This document shows positions 53,090 to 62,844 of a stretch of DNA of 64,000 nucleotides, piece after piece. The stretch is from contig NC_007925.1 in assembly GCF_000013745.1 (NCBI RefSeq), positions 3,906,001-3,970,000 of the forward strand, written 5' to 3'. Every line of letters begins with the position of its first letter. The first letter of the stretch is position 1. The notes under the pieces are model-generated. The model did no database searches. It was not told the DNA's origin and worked only from the letters and a program-made list of their open reading frames with translations. Both the position numbers and the translations under genes were made by a program. This DNA comes from Rhodopseudomonas_A palustris_F (GTDB lineage: Bacteria; Pseudomonadota; Alphaproteobacteria; Rhizobiales; Xanthobacteraceae).

Positions 53090-53566
53090 TCACCCGCTGG
53101 CCGTAGCCGACTCCAGGGGCGGCTGAGGCGAACCGGCGGGAACGCCCCCGATCGATTGCGGGGCCGCCAGCATCGCGATCCGCGTCCAGGCCGTGCCGCC
53201 GACTGCGACCGCGCCGACTAAAGCAAACGCCTCGCGCCAGCCTGCCGAGTCGATGCCGAACTGTGCAAGGCCGAGGGTCAGATGATAGCCCGCGACGACG
53301 GCCGGACAAATGAACAGCAGACCCATTAGGAGGCGGAGCATGGTCGAGCGCGCGACGGCAAACGCATGCTGCCCGACCACCAGAGCGAAAGCGCCCAAGA
53401 CGATGCCGACAATGATGGCGCCGAGCGGCCCTGCCCCGGTTTGCAATGCATAGAGGCCGGCCGTCATCCCGACGAAAAACGGCAATGCGTAAACGGCAAG
53501 CCGGAACATGGCCCAGCAAAGCAGACCGAGCCCCGCGATATTGAGAAGAATGCCGATGATGATCAT
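53090..53566 (-). CDS. Four- to five-helix membrane protein of ICEs
   Basis: 158 residues from ATG 53566 (MIIIGILLNIAGLGLLCWAM). Hydrophobic segments at about 1-20, 22-42, 48-70, 80-105 and 125-145. Similar short polytopic proteins lie between the DUF736 and DUF2493 genes in related elements; function unknown, possibly entry exclusion or membrane stress. The upstream part of the open frame is not needed. Confidence 0.65.
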   Translation of the reverse strand: MIIIGILLNIAGLGLLCWAMFRLAVYALPFFVGMTAGLYALQTGAGPLGAIIVGIVLGAFALVVGQHAFAVARSTMLRLLMGLLFICPAVVAGYHLTLGLAQFGIDSAGWREAFALVGAVAVGGTAWTRIAMLAAPQSIGGVPAGSPQPPLESATASG

Positions 53567-53769
53567 GGTGGTGGCTCCCGTGACAAATGTTGCAAGGGTC
53601 GCGCCTTCCACCACCACCACGGCGCGGTCAGAACTATAGCGCAAGGCGGTCGTGGTGCCAGCGAGATTTCGTGGTGGCATTTTTCTGGTATCAGGCAATA
53701 CATCAGTCGCCGCTCAGACCCGGCTGGACGAGCGGCGAGATTTGCTACCCGCTATGGAGCTAGCGGCGC

Positions 53770-54708
53770 TTACGCGCCGCGCTCGCCGAATTTCCAGACC
53801 GGAATGCCGAGCTTGCGGGCTTTGTCGGCCATGTTCTCCTGGATCCCGGTGCCCGGGAATACCATGACGCCGATCGGCAGCACGTCGAGCATCTGATCGT
53901 TGCGCTTGAACGGCGCGGCCTTGGCGTGCCGGGTCCAGTCCGGCTTGAAGGCGATCTGCGGTACCTTGCGGTGATCGGCCCAACGGGCGGCGATCAATTC
54001 GGCGCCCTTCGGCGAGCCGCCGTGCAGCAGCACCATGTCGGAGTGCTTGGCATGGACCTGATCGAGCTTGTCCCAGATCAGCCGGTGATCGTTGAAGTCG
54101 AGCCCGCCGGTGACGGCGATCTTCGGACCAGCCGGCAACAGCACCTCGGTCTCGGCCCGGCGCCGGGCGGCGATAAAGTCGCGGCTGTCGATCACAGCCG
54201 AGGTCAGCGCGCGGTGGTTGACCAGCGAGCCGCTGCGCGGGTGCCAATGCGATCCGGTGTGGCGGACGAAATGGTCGGCGGCCTGATCGCGGAACAGCTC
54301 CATGGCGTTGCAGCGCTCGATCAGGGTCATCCCCTCGGCGGTGAGGCGCTCCAGTTCGACCGAGCGGATTTCAGAGCCGTCCTGGTCGCGCTGGCTGCGC
54401 TTCTGCGCCTGCTCATTGTCGTCGAGCTCGCGCTCGATCCGTTCGTTGGCGCGGTGGAACAGGTTGACGGTGGACCACAGCAGATCGACGAGGTCTGGTT
54501 CGAGGCGGGTGTCGCTCAAGGTGGCGACAAGCGCATCGAAGATATCGGCCACGGCGTTCGCGATAAGCTGTGCTTCGGGCAGCGGCCTCGGATCGGGTTC
54601 GTCCTGGAATGGACGATAGCCGTGCAGCTGCAGCTCGGTCAGGATATGGTCGGTTGGCGATGCGGCATGTGGCGGCTCGAAACTGGTGTCGTCGTGATCG
54701 TTGGTCAT
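53770..54708 (-). CDS. DUF2493 (SLOG-superfamily) protein
   Basis: 312 residues from ATG 54708. The helical N-terminal 180 residues are followed by the DUF2493/YspA SLOG domain (about 195-312): KIAVTGGLDFNDHRLIWDKL, DMVLLHGGSPKGAELIAARW and VMVFPGTGIQENMADKARKL, which form a Rossmann-like nucleotide-binding site. SLOG domains bind nucleotide derivatives and often occur in mobile-element conflict systems. It is preceded by a family A structured leader. Confidence 0.88.
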   Translation of the reverse strand: MTNDHDDTSFEPPHAASPTDHILTELQLHGYRPFQDEPDPRPLPEAQLIANAVADIFDALVATLSDTRLEPDLVDLLWSTVNLFHRANERIERELDDNEQAQKRSQRDQDGSEIRSVELERLTAEGMTLIERCNAMELFRDQAADHFVRHTGSHWHPRSGSLVNHRALTSAVIDSRDFIAARRRAETEVLLPAGPKIAVTGGLDFNDHRLIWDKLDQVHAKHSDMVLLHGGSPKGAELIAARWADHRKVPQIAFKPDWTRHAKAAPFKRNDQMLDVLPIGVMVFPGTGIQENMADKARKLGIPVWKFGERGA

Positions 54709-54809
54709 GATGCTTGCCCTTGGCGGATCGACCGCGCCCATCGCGGCCTTCATGGCGACGAACAGCGGCGGGCGGGCCGGACCTGCACCGCCGAGCGCAG
54801 CGACAGCGG

Positions 54810-54912
54810 CCGAAGCGAAGCGGAGGATGGCGGGAGCCGGCTATTTTGCCTCGCGATGCAAAGGCGGGTCTTCCCGCCGGCGGAAAATAGTCGGCGAAGC
54901 CATTGCGGCTCC
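54810..54912 (-). ncRNA. Structured leader RNA, family A, upstream of DUF2493 gene
   Basis: Minus strand: CCGCAATGGC, stem CTATTTT with AAAATAG (54884-54890 with 54841-54847), internal hairpin GGCGGG-AAGA-CCCGCC, CATCGCGAGGCAA, then GCCATCCTCCGCTTCGC. Same order and distance to the start codon (about 100 bases) as the DUF736 leader, with stems changed on both sides. Confidence 0.6.
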
Positions 54913-55044
54913 GGAACGCTTGCCGCATCGATCGCCCTCTCAAGAAGGCCGTGCGCGCGGTGCTCTCCGACCCAATAGGAAGCAACCGGATCGATTGCGA
55001 CGGTGCCGGGAAAGCCCCACACCGTTTCTGTCCAAAACATGAGA

Positions 55045-56073
55045 TCAGCGGTGCATGAACCGCGTGACGTCGTCCGGGGCAATCTGCGTCCGCACCGCTC
55101 GCCGTAGCTCGTCGATGCCGAACTGCCGCAGATCCTCGTTGAAGTCGCCGCCCCGTGGCGACAGCGCCATCGCCTCGATCCCCGCCGCCTGGGTTCGACC
55201 GATCAAGACATCCAGCGCGCCATCACCCGCCGGATCCTTGTCGCGGGCGATATAAAACCGGCGCAGCGTGACCGGAAACAGGATGGCGCCGAGATGCGCG
55301 GCTGAGAGTGCGGCGGCCATCGGCATGGTTGGCATGACACCGCGCAGTGACAGCATGGTCTCGATGCCCTCGCCCGCTGCCATCACGTCATCCGCCACAC
55401 CGAAGCGGACCGCGTTGCCGAGAAGGTCGCCCATCGCCCGCCGCGGTGTGTCGATCGGAGCCTTGCCCAAGCCGGACGGATCGAGCCAGGTGCGGTGCAC
55501 ACCGGTGATCTCGCCATCAAGATCTGTGACGGCGGCGATCATTGCGGGCCAGGTCTCAGTCGGCGCATGCGTGCCTGGACGATAGTAGCAACGTGGATGG
55601 AAGCGCAGGCTGGCCAAGCCATCAAGATCGACGATGCCGCGGTGGCGCAGGTAGGTTTCGACGAGCGTCCCGGCAATCGGCTTTGCCATCGCGAACAGCC
55701 GTCGTGCCGATTGTGGTGAGCCGGTCGGTGCGGTGGATGAGGCATGGCGGTCCGGTTTCGGATCGGACCGTGGCAGACTGAGAAAGCGCCGTGCCTCCTC
55801 GGCAACATCGCGGAACTCGACCAGGCCGCAACTTTCGCGGATCACGTCGAGCAGGTCGCCATGTTCGCTGGTGGCGGCATCGGTCCATTTGCCCGCGGGG
55901 CGCGAACCGTCCCTGCCCGTCAAGCGCACGAACATCGAGCGGCCCGCGGTGTTCCGGGCGTCGCCGACCTGCCAATAATTGCCGACGCGACATCCGTTGG
56001 AGAGATAGTGGCGGCACACCGCCTCGGCCTCGCGCGCGAGACGTTGCGCCAGATCCGCCGCGCTTGACCTCAC
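55045..56073 (-). CDS. Toprim-domain primase-like protein
   Basis: 342 residues from GTG 56073, overlapping the stop of the Strawberry-notch gene (GTGA). The N-terminal part (about 1-100) resembles the DUF7146 primase-associated region, with LFAMAKPIAGTLVETYLRHR and RFHPRCYY next; a Toprim domain follows (about 230-320: VMAAGEGIETMLSLRG and FYIARDKDPAGDGA, with the acidic pair in ARDKD). Probably a primase used in ICE replication or in synthesis after transfer. Confidence 0.9.
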   Translation of the reverse strand: MRSSAADLAQRLAREAEAVCRHYLSNGCRVGNYWQVGDARNTAGRSMFVRLTGRDGSRPAGKWTDAATSEHGDLLDVIRESCGLVEFRDVAEEARRFLSLPRSDPKPDRHASSTAPTGSPQSARRLFAMAKPIAGTLVETYLRHRGIVDLDGLASLRFHPRCYYRPGTHAPTETWPAMIAAVTDLDGEITGVHRTWLDPSGLGKAPIDTPRRAMGDLLGNAVRFGVADDVMAAGEGIETMLSLRGVMPTMPMAAALSAAHLGAILFPVTLRRFYIARDKDPAGDGALDVLIGRTQAAGIEAMALSPRGGDFNEDLRQFGIDELRRAVRTQIAPDDVTRFMHR

Positions 56074-59000
56074 GCCGCAGCCCGATCGGAGATCCGCAGC
56101 ACCGGATAGTGCTCCAGCACTTTGGCCAGCACCGCCGTGCCGGTCGCATCCAGCGGCACGAAGAAGCGCAGCTTCCAGGAGACGATCTCGCTGAACAGTC
56201 CATAGGCGCGAAGACGGTCGCGCATCGCCTCGGTGAAGCCGGCCAATTCGATCCGGTTCACGCCCATTACGCGAGCCCGGCGCAGCTGCAGGGATTCCGC
56301 AAGATCAATGATCGTCTTGCCATCGAGCAACGCCGCGAACGCAGCGTCGGGGGTGATGGTCGAGATGCCCGTCTCGGTCGCGGTAGCCGCCCAAGCCGCC
56401 GACACCTTGCGGCCGACGATGCGCTCCCCGACGTCGGTCTGCAGCCGGTAGACCCGCGTCGATTCATTCGGCAACCGCTTCCAGATCGGCAGCAGTAAAC
56501 CGGTCACGATGTGGATTTCGGTTGAGGTGAACTCCGGCACCTCAGCCAGTTCAGCTTCCCAGGCGTGCGCAAAGGTCTCGCGGTCGGTCTCTTGCCAATG
56601 GGTCTGCGGCATCAACGCGAGAGGCAACGTCGGATGCTCCATCGGCCGGATCAGACGAACTCTTCGTTCCACCTCGCCGTCATCCAGCATGATGCTACGC
56701 GCCGGAACCTGCACGGCGGCGCGACCGGACTGGGCGTTGACCAGACATTGCGCACGTGGATCGGCGAGACGCTGTAGCGCCTCGTCGAGCGTGACCGGTC
56801 GGTTGCGGTCGCGCTGGGTGATCGTGAGCAAACGGGTCTCGGCTAAGGTGCCGGGATGGGTGTAGATCGTCTGCCGGTCAGTGACCGTGAAGCTTTCGGC
56901 GGTCAGGGTTTCCAGGCCGGCATCAAAGGTGCCGGACGCGATCGCGCCCTCGACGCGCGCGGTCAGCAGTTGCTCGAAGGCCGCAAACAGAATGTTCTGC
57001 AGATCGATCGTCAGCGCCAGCAGCCGGTTGAGGAAAGTGGTGATCGGCGGCAGCTCGTCCTTGATGCCTTTGCTATCGGTCAGCTTCAGCCCGGTGGCGT
57101 CCTCGAACGCTTGCAGCGAACAATCGACGATCTTGCCGTTGACCAGCCGCAGATAGAGTTGCCGCAGGGCGTCGCGGGCATAGTGGCTTTCAAGGTTGTC
57201 CTCGGCGCGGAACAGGCCCTGCCCGCCGGTCTGGCGCTGGCCTTTGGTGATGGCACCGAGCGTGTCGAGCCGGCGCGCGATGGTCGAAAGAAAACGCTTC
57301 TCGGCCTTCACATCGGTCGCGATCGGCCGAAACAATGGAGGCTGCGCCTGATTGGTGCGGTTGGTGCGGCCAAGCCCCTGGATCGCAGCATCGGCCTTCC
57401 ATCCAGCTTCCAGCAGATAGTGCACGCGCAGCCGCCGGTTCTTGGCTGAGAGCTCTGCGTGATAGGAGCGCCCGGTGCCGCCGGCTTCCGAGAACACCAG
57501 AATGCGCTTGAGGTCGTCCATGAACGCCTGAGCCTCGCCGAGATTGGCGGAGCCGGCGCGGTTCTCCACTTTGAGGCAATCAACGACATTCGGGCCGGTC
57601 TTGCGGATGATGCGCCGGGAGCGTCCGGTCACTTCCGCGACCATGTCGGAGCCAAAGCGCTGCACGATCTGATCGAGCGCGCCGTGTACCGCCGGCAATG
57701 AGGCGAGATGCTCGATCAACCGGTCGCGCCGCACGACGGCGTCCCGGCATTGCACCGGTTGGCCATCCCGGAACACTGGCCGCGACGACAAATTGCCTTC
57801 GCTGTCGGTGAACGGCTCGTAGAGCTGGGTCGGGAACGAATGGCTGAGATAATCCAGCACATATTCCCGCGGCGTGATGTCGATCTGGACGTCACCCCAT
57901 TCCTCGGTCGGGATCTCGGCAAGCCGGCGCTCCATCAGCGCCTCGCCGGTGGAGACAATCTGGATGACGGCGGCATGGCCATCGTTCAGATCGCGCTCGA
58001 CCGAGGCGATCAGCGACGGCACCTTCATCGCGGTGATGAGGTGGTTGAAGAACCGCTGCTTGGCAGATTCGAATGCGGATCTCGCCGCGGACTTGGCCTG
58101 CGCGTTCAGCGCGCCGGTGGTCCCGGTGACGTTGGCGGCGCGCAGCGCGGCATCGAGGTTGTTGTGGATGATCGAGAACGCACCAGCATAGCCGTCATAG
58201 ATCCGGATCTGTTCCTCGGTGAGCCGGTGCTCGACCAGTTGGTACTCCACCCCCTCGTAAGAAAGCGACCGCGCCGTATAGAGCCCGAGCGCCTTGAGAT
58301 CGCGGGCCAGCACCTCCATCGCCGCCACGCCGCCGCCCTCGATTGCCTCGACAAATTCCGCGCGGGTGGCGAAGGGAAAATCGTCGCCGCCCCAAAGGCC
58401 GAGGCGCTGCGCATAGGCGAGGTTATGAACCGTGGTGGCGCCGGTCGCCGAGACATAGACGATGCGCGCGTTGGGAAGCGCGTGTTGCAGGCGAAGACCG
58501 GCGCGACCCTGCTGCGAGGCAGCCTGGTCGCCGCGTTCGCCTTTGCCGCCTGCAGCATTCTGCATCGCGTGGGACTCGTCGAAGATGATTACGCCGTCGA
58601 AACCCGCCTCGGTCTCAGAGCCAGAATTGTCGCCCAACCATTCCACGATCTGCCGGACGCGTGATATCTTGTCGTCGCGGGCGTCGGAGCGCAGCGTGGC
58701 ATAGGTGGTGAAAAGGATGCCTTGCTCGAGACGGATCGGGGTGCCTTGCCGGAAATGCGACAGCGGTGTCACCAGCAACCGTTCCTGTCCGAGCGCCGAC
58801 CAGTCGCGCTGGGCATCCTCGATCAGCTTGTCGGACTTGGAAATCCAGACCGCCTTGCGCCGTCCCTTCAACCAATTGTCGAGCAGGATGCCGGCGACCT
58901 GGCGGCCCTTGCCGGCACCGGTGCCGTCGCCGAGCATGAAGCCTGAGCGAAATCGAACCGAGGTCTCGGCGTGATCACGCGCGGCGGCGACGATGTCGAG

Positions 59001-60440
59001 CGTCGGGTCAACGCTCCAAGACCCAGCCAGGAACTGAGAATGGGCTTCCCCGGCATAGATTACGGTTTCCAGCTGAGCATCCGACAACAGACCGCGTTCG
59101 ACGACCTCTGCAGGCAGATGCGGGTGATAGCTCGGCTTCGGTGGCGCCACAGAGGCCATTGCCGCCGACTGCACCAGCTTGGTGGGATGCGCCTTGGCGC
59201 CGGGAATCCGGATCGACTGCAAGCTGCAGGCTTCATAGAGCGCATCGGTGATGCCGCCGCCCTCGATCGGCTTCCAGTCGACCGTCTGATAGGCGAGCTC
59301 AATCGCGTCTGGCTGGGGTAGCTTAGCCGGGAAGGAGGAAGGCCTTTTGACGACGGGCTGCTGTGCGCGGCCGACGCTTGGCATCGGTCGGCCGATCGAA
59401 TGGACTGCCAGCGGGAGCGAGACCGGCAACCGAGGTGGCACAGATTCTTTTATCCAGCGGAGTAGCGTGACAACGTCGGGCGCCACGCCTAGTGATGCCG
59501 GAAATACCCTGGGGTCGTCCGCCCCCCGCTTGTCGATCACGGTCAGGCGGGTCTCCATCGTGGTGCCGTGTCGGGCGTAGACCGCACCATCGACCGCCGC
59601 GGAGAACACCACCTGCCCGCGCTGCTGCAGGTCGACAAAGGCGTCGCGCCACGACGGGTTATCGGGTGCACAACTGGCGCCGGTGATGGTGACGAGGCGC
59701 CCGCCATCGGCCAGCCGCGCCAGTGCCGACGAGATATGGCGCAACGCAGCGTCGCCCATCCGGCGATCGACATTGGCGAGTGCGGAAAATGGCGGGTTCA
59801 TCAGCACGACGCTGGGCGTGATGCCAATGCCGAGATGATCGTCGATCTGCGCGGCGTCGAAGCGGGTGACGGAGACGTCGCGGAACAACAGCTCGAGCAA
59901 GCCAGCACGGGTCTCGGCCAGTTCGTTCAGAGCGAGTGTCGCGCCGGACAATTCGGCGAGAATGGCGAGCAGCCCGGTCCCGGCCGACGGCTCGAGTACG
60001 ACGTCGGAGGGGGTGATTGCCGCAGCGGTGGAAGCTGCCAGTCCGAGCCCGATCGGCGAGCTGAATTGCTGCAGCGCCTGGCTTTCTTCGGATCGTCGCG
60101 TATGGGTTGGAAGAAGGCGCGCAATCTTCGCCAGCATCGGAAGCATGGCGTCGGACGACGCGGCACGTGCGCGCATCGCCGGGCCGAATTTGCGCAGGAA
60201 CAGGACGGTCGCGGCCTCACAGGCATCATAGGCGCTCTTCCAATCCCAGGCGCCATCAGCGTCCGAACCGGCAAAGGCTGTTTCCATCGCGGCGCGGAGG
60301 CCAGCCGCATCAATGCGGCGGCCGCGCTCCAGTTGCGCAACGATCAATCCCGCTGCGGCCACGATGCGCGCGGCGGCATCGCCGCTGGCCAGCGACGCTG
60401 ATAATCGCATGGCCGTGGAGGAAGAAGATGGGATCATCAC
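56070..60440 (-). CDS. Strawberry-notch-type helicase with N-terminal DNA methylase
   Basis: 1456 residues. The N-terminal part is a class I methyltransferase: VVLEPSAGTGLLAILA (about 150) and the catalytic VLMNPPFSA (about 215). A superfamily 2 helicase follows with LGDGTGAGKGRQVAGILLDN (about 505), the DESH box VIIFDESHAMQNA (about 625) and the Sbno C-domain (IQGLGRTNRTNQAQPP). This bifunctional giant is a hallmark of alphaproteobacterial ICEs and plasmids, supposed to remodel and methylate incoming DNA. Start at ATG 60440, after a family B leader. Confidence 0.93.
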   Translation of the reverse strand: MMIPSSSSTAMRLSASLASGDAAARIVAAAGLIVAQLERGRRIDAAGLRAAMETAFAGSDADGAWDWKSAYDACEAATVLFLRKFGPAMRARAASSDAMLPMLAKIARLLPTHTRRSEESQALQQFSSPIGLGLAASTAAAITPSDVVLEPSAGTGLLAILAELSGATLALNELAETRAGLLELLFRDVSVTRFDAAQIDDHLGIGITPSVVLMNPPFSALANVDRRMGDAALRHISSALARLADGGRLVTITGASCAPDNPSWRDAFVDLQQRGQVVFSAAVDGAVYARHGTTMETRLTVIDKRGADDPRVFPASLGVAPDVVTLLRWIKESVPPRLPVSLPLAVHSIGRPMPSVGRAQQPVVKRPSSFPAKLPQPDAIELAYQTVDWKPIEGGGITDALYEACSLQSIRIPGAKAHPTKLVQSAAMASVAPPKPSYHPHLPAEVVERGLLSDAQLETVIYAGEAHSQFLAGSWSVDPTLDIVAAARDHAETSVRFRSGFMLGDGTGAGKGRQVAGILLDNWLKGRRKAVWISKSDKLIEDAQRDWSALGQERLLVTPLSHFRQGTPIRLEQGILFTTYATLRSDARDDKISRVRQIVEWLGDNSGSETEAGFDGVIIFDESHAMQNAAGGKGERGDQAASQQGRAGLRLQHALPNARIVYVSATGATTVHNLAYAQRLGLWGGDDFPFATRAEFVEAIEGGGVAAMEVLARDLKALGLYTARSLSYEGVEYQLVEHRLTEEQIRIYDGYAGAFSIIHNNLDAALRAANVTGTTGALNAQAKSAARSAFESAKQRFFNHLITAMKVPSLIASVERDLNDGHAAVIQIVSTGEALMERRLAEIPTEEWGDVQIDITPREYVLDYLSHSFPTQLYEPFTDSEGNLSSRPVFRDGQPVQCRDAVVRRDRLIEHLASLPAVHGALDQIVQRFGSDMVAEVTGRSRRIIRKTGPNVVDCLKVENRAGSANLGEAQAFMDDLKRILVFSEAGGTGRSYHAELSAKNRRLRVHYLLEAGWKADAAIQGLGRTNRTNQAQPPLFRPIATDVKAEKRFLSTIARRLDTLGAITKGQRQTGGQGLFRAEDNLESHYARDALRQLYLRLVNGKIVDCSLQAFEDATGLKLTDSKGIKDELPPITTFLNRLLALTIDLQNILFAAFEQLLTARVEGAIASGTFDAGLETLTAESFTVTDRQTIYTHPGTLAETRLLTITQRDRNRPVTLDEALQRLADPRAQCLVNAQSGRAAVQVPARSIMLDDGEVERRVRLIRPMEHPTLPLALMPQTHWQETDRETFAHAWEAELAEVPEFTSTEIHIVTGLLLPIWKRLPNESTRVYRLQTDVGERIVGRKVSAAWAATATETGISTITPDAAFAALLDGKTIIDLAESLQLRRARVMGVNRIELAGFTEAMRDRLRAYGLFSEIVSWKLRFFVPLDATGTAVLAKVLEHYPVLRISDRAAA

Positions 60441-60444
60441 AAGA

Positions 60445-60540
60445 GCCTCGGGAGAGCAGGAACGGATCGAGCCGTGGCGCGCTCTCTCAGCCCCGCCGGC
60501 TCAAACCCGTCCCGGCCGAACTCTCCCTCTCACGATTGCT
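60445..60540 (-). ncRNA. Structured leader RNA, family B, upstream of the helicase gene
   Basis: Minus strand: GTGAGAGGGAGAGTTC, then GGGACGGGTT (60501-60512), which can pair over ten bases with GATCCGTTCC, enclosing a GAGCCG/CGGCTC stem. The order equals that of the leaders at 62717 and 63797, but the pairing partners have changed together. Confidence 0.55.
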
Positions 60541-60603
60541 GGGAATGGCGTTGTGATCGCAACAGACTGGGCGGAGCGGCTATCGCCGCCCCGCCCTCGC
60601 CGA

Positions 60604-62715
60604 TCATTCCGCAACATCGACGCAAGGCTGATCGTCGTCGGCTTCGGCCTGTTCCTCGTCGTCTTCGGCGAGGAATTCAGGCAGAGCCTCGGCTTCGCCG
60701 GTCACGGCAGAAGCTTCAGCGTCGGTCAGCCGCAGCGGCTCGGGCAGCCAGCCCGTGCCTTCCAGCAGCCGCTCGGCCTCCCGCGCCATGTCGGCCTTCT
60801 TGAGGTGCTCGATCAGCTGCGCCGACGATTCTCCCTTGGCCTCACGTACCGCTTCGAGGATCCGGGGCTTGGTGACCCGGCCAAGATAATTGTCGACGCC
60901 CGTGGTCCAACCTGCCGCCACCATGTCGAGACCGACATGGTGTGCCAGCACGTCGGCAGCGTCGAGCCTGCGGCGAACGCTATGCGCGGAGACGCGCCCT
61001 TCGTTGAAGCGACTGGCCGGCTCGTAGAGCGCGTTGACGCCGAACGACGCGCAATGCGCGAACAGCGATGACTGCTCGGTGGTGTCGAACCCGTTCAGCG
61101 TATTCCAAAGGTCGCCCTCGTCTCGCGGCAACCGCGCCTTCCATCCATCATGGCGTGCCTCGATCGCCTTGGCCGACACGCTGTCGTTGAGGCCGGGCGC
61201 CTGTGCCGGCAAGGTCGGCGTGCGGATCGCGATCTCAAGGCAACCGCTCGATGATGCAAAGCGATAGAACGTCGTCAGCACGAAATTGTGCAACACCGCG
61301 GCGAAGGCAACCGCCGGATCACTCGCCAGCGCATTGCGCAGCGCCAGGGTCCGATGCGCGGTCAGTTCGGTGACGAGGCGGTCCGGCAACGGCTTGCTGA
61401 CGTCGTCCTCGTCTTCGTCTGACTCCGCGGGAGTACCGCCGACGGTGATGATGGCGCGCTGGACCGCTGGCTGATCCTCCTCGCCATCGACGGTTCGGCC
61501 TTCAGCAGCGGATTCCACCTCCGGACCAGCGTCCACAGGCGCTTCGTCTTCCGGCCGCACATAGCCGCGATCGACCGACAGCTTGCCTTCGGAATCGATG
61601 CTGACGAAGACGCCGGCGCGGGCGATGTCGGCCGGATCGTAGATCACCGGCCGGGTCTCCAAAGCCGACAGCGCCGTCTCGATCTCGCCAAGCCGCTGAT
61701 CGACCTCGTCCGGCAATTCGTCGGCCTCGGCGTAGTCGGCCTCGAGCTTGGCCTGTTCGGCGTTCAGCGCGTCGATCGTGCTCCTCTCCTCCTCGCTCAA
61801 TTCGACGGGTGTGCCGCCCAATTCGCGCAGATTGTTGGTGTGGCCATAGGGAAAGTCGACCGCCACCGAAATCCACTTCCAGCCTCCCGCCGCGATACTC
61901 TCGGCCTCAGCCGTCAGCTTCTCCATGACCAGTCGATCGAGCAGCGCCACATCCTGCAGCCAGCCGCCGTCGTCATGTTCGAACAAATCGCGAAGGATAA
62001 CGCCGCCGGCTTGCTCATAGGCATCCAGCCCGATGAACTGGGCGCGGCGGTCGGAGGCACGCACGCTATTCTCGGTCAGCATGCGCCGGATCTGATAGGG
62101 CTGATCAAACCGGGAGCGGCTGACATTGTCCCAGACCTGCTCCTGGCGGGCCTGGTCGGCCGTGACCGAAAACGCCATCAGCTGATCGAGCGTCATGCCA
62201 TCGTCGGCATAGACCTCGTGCAGCTTCGGTGACACAGACGCGAGACGTAGGCGTTGCTTGACGATCGCCGGCGTCACAAAATGCCGAGCCGCGATATCCT
62301 CTTCGCTCATGCCGCCGTCGTGCAGCACCTTGAACGCGCGGAACTGGTCGAGCGGATGCAGCCCGACCCGCTCGTTGTTCTCGGCAAGCGAATCGTCCTC
62401 GGCGATGCCATCGTCCCGAACCACGCACGGCACCGGTTGCGTCTTCGCCATCCGCTTCTGCTTCACCAACAGTTCGAGGGCGCGATAACGCCGCCCGCCG
62501 GCCGGCACCTCGAACATCCCGGTCTCCCGGCCGTCTTCGTCAAGCACCGCCCGAACGCTCAGGCTCTGCAACAGGGTGCGCAGCGCAATGCTCTCGGCCA
62601 ATTGCTCGATCGAGACGCCGGCCTTGACGCGGCGGACGTTGGACTGGCTCAAGACCAGTCTGTTGAAGGGAATGTCACGCGACGGGCTGAGCTTGATCTT
62701 CTGAACTGACGCCAT
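60604..62715 (-). CDS. ParB/Spo0J-like protein, long ICE type
   Basis: 703 residues. The N-terminal ParB nuclease-like domain is clear: IPFNRLVLSQSNVRRVKAGV, EVPAGGRRYRALELL and SLAENNERVGLHPLDQFRAF; the HTH (EEDIAARHFVTPAIVKQRL, about 135-155) follows. The remaining 400 residues are acidic and ICE-specific. The usual partner ParA is not encoded in this window. It is probably a multifunctional CTP-switch protein for ICE maintenance rather than a strict partition protein. Confidence 0.92.
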   Translation of the reverse strand: MASVQKIKLSPSRDIPFNRLVLSQSNVRRVKAGVSIEQLAESIALRTLLQSLSVRAVLDEDGRETGMFEVPAGGRRYRALELLVKQKRMAKTQPVPCVVRDDGIAEDDSLAENNERVGLHPLDQFRAFKVLHDGGMSEEDIAARHFVTPAIVKQRLRLASVSPKLHEVYADDGMTLDQLMAFSVTADQARQEQVWDNVSRSRFDQPYQIRRMLTENSVRASDRRAQFIGLDAYEQAGGVILRDLFEHDDGGWLQDVALLDRLVMEKLTAEAESIAAGGWKWISVAVDFPYGHTNNLRELGGTPVELSEEERSTIDALNAEQAKLEADYAEADELPDEVDQRLGEIETALSALETRPVIYDPADIARAGVFVSIDSEGKLSVDRGYVRPEDEAPVDAGPEVESAAEGRTVDGEEDQPAVQRAIITVGGTPAESDEDEDDVSKPLPDRLVTELTAHRTLALRNALASDPAVAFAAVLHNFVLTTFYRFASSSGCLEIAIRTPTLPAQAPGLNDSVSAKAIEARHDGWKARLPRDEGDLWNTLNGFDTTEQSSLFAHCASFGVNALYEPASRFNEGRVSAHSVRRRLDAADVLAHHVGLDMVAAGWTTGVDNYLGRVTKPRILEAVREAKGESSAQLIEHLKKADMAREAERLLEGTGWLPEPLRLTDAEASAVTGEAEALPEFLAEDDEEQAEADDDQPCVDVAE

Positions 62716-62716
62716 G

Positions 62717-62802
62717 TTGGTCTCTCCGCGACGGGCGGCCGAGAGACTTTCTCTCGACCTGCAAACCCGTCACGGAAATCCCGGCTTCCCTCTCACTCTC
62801 CG
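62717..62802 (-). ncRNA. Structured leader RNA, family B, upstream of the ParB-like gene
   Basis: Minus strand: GAGAGTGAGAGGGAAG, CCGTGACGGGTTTGCAG, the hairpin GGTCGAGAG-AAAG-TCTCTCGGCC, then CCCGTCGCGGAGAGACC before the ATG. CCGTGACGGG pairs with CCCGTCGCGG. Confidence 0.65.
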
Positions 62803-62844
62803 AGGCGTCGCAGCGAGTGAAGGCCGCTGGCGCCGGCGACGGCG

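Noticed and set aside
57708..58664. 318-codon plus-strand ORF within the helicase gene
   Set aside because: Antisense shadow; the helicase frame is intact with all motifs.
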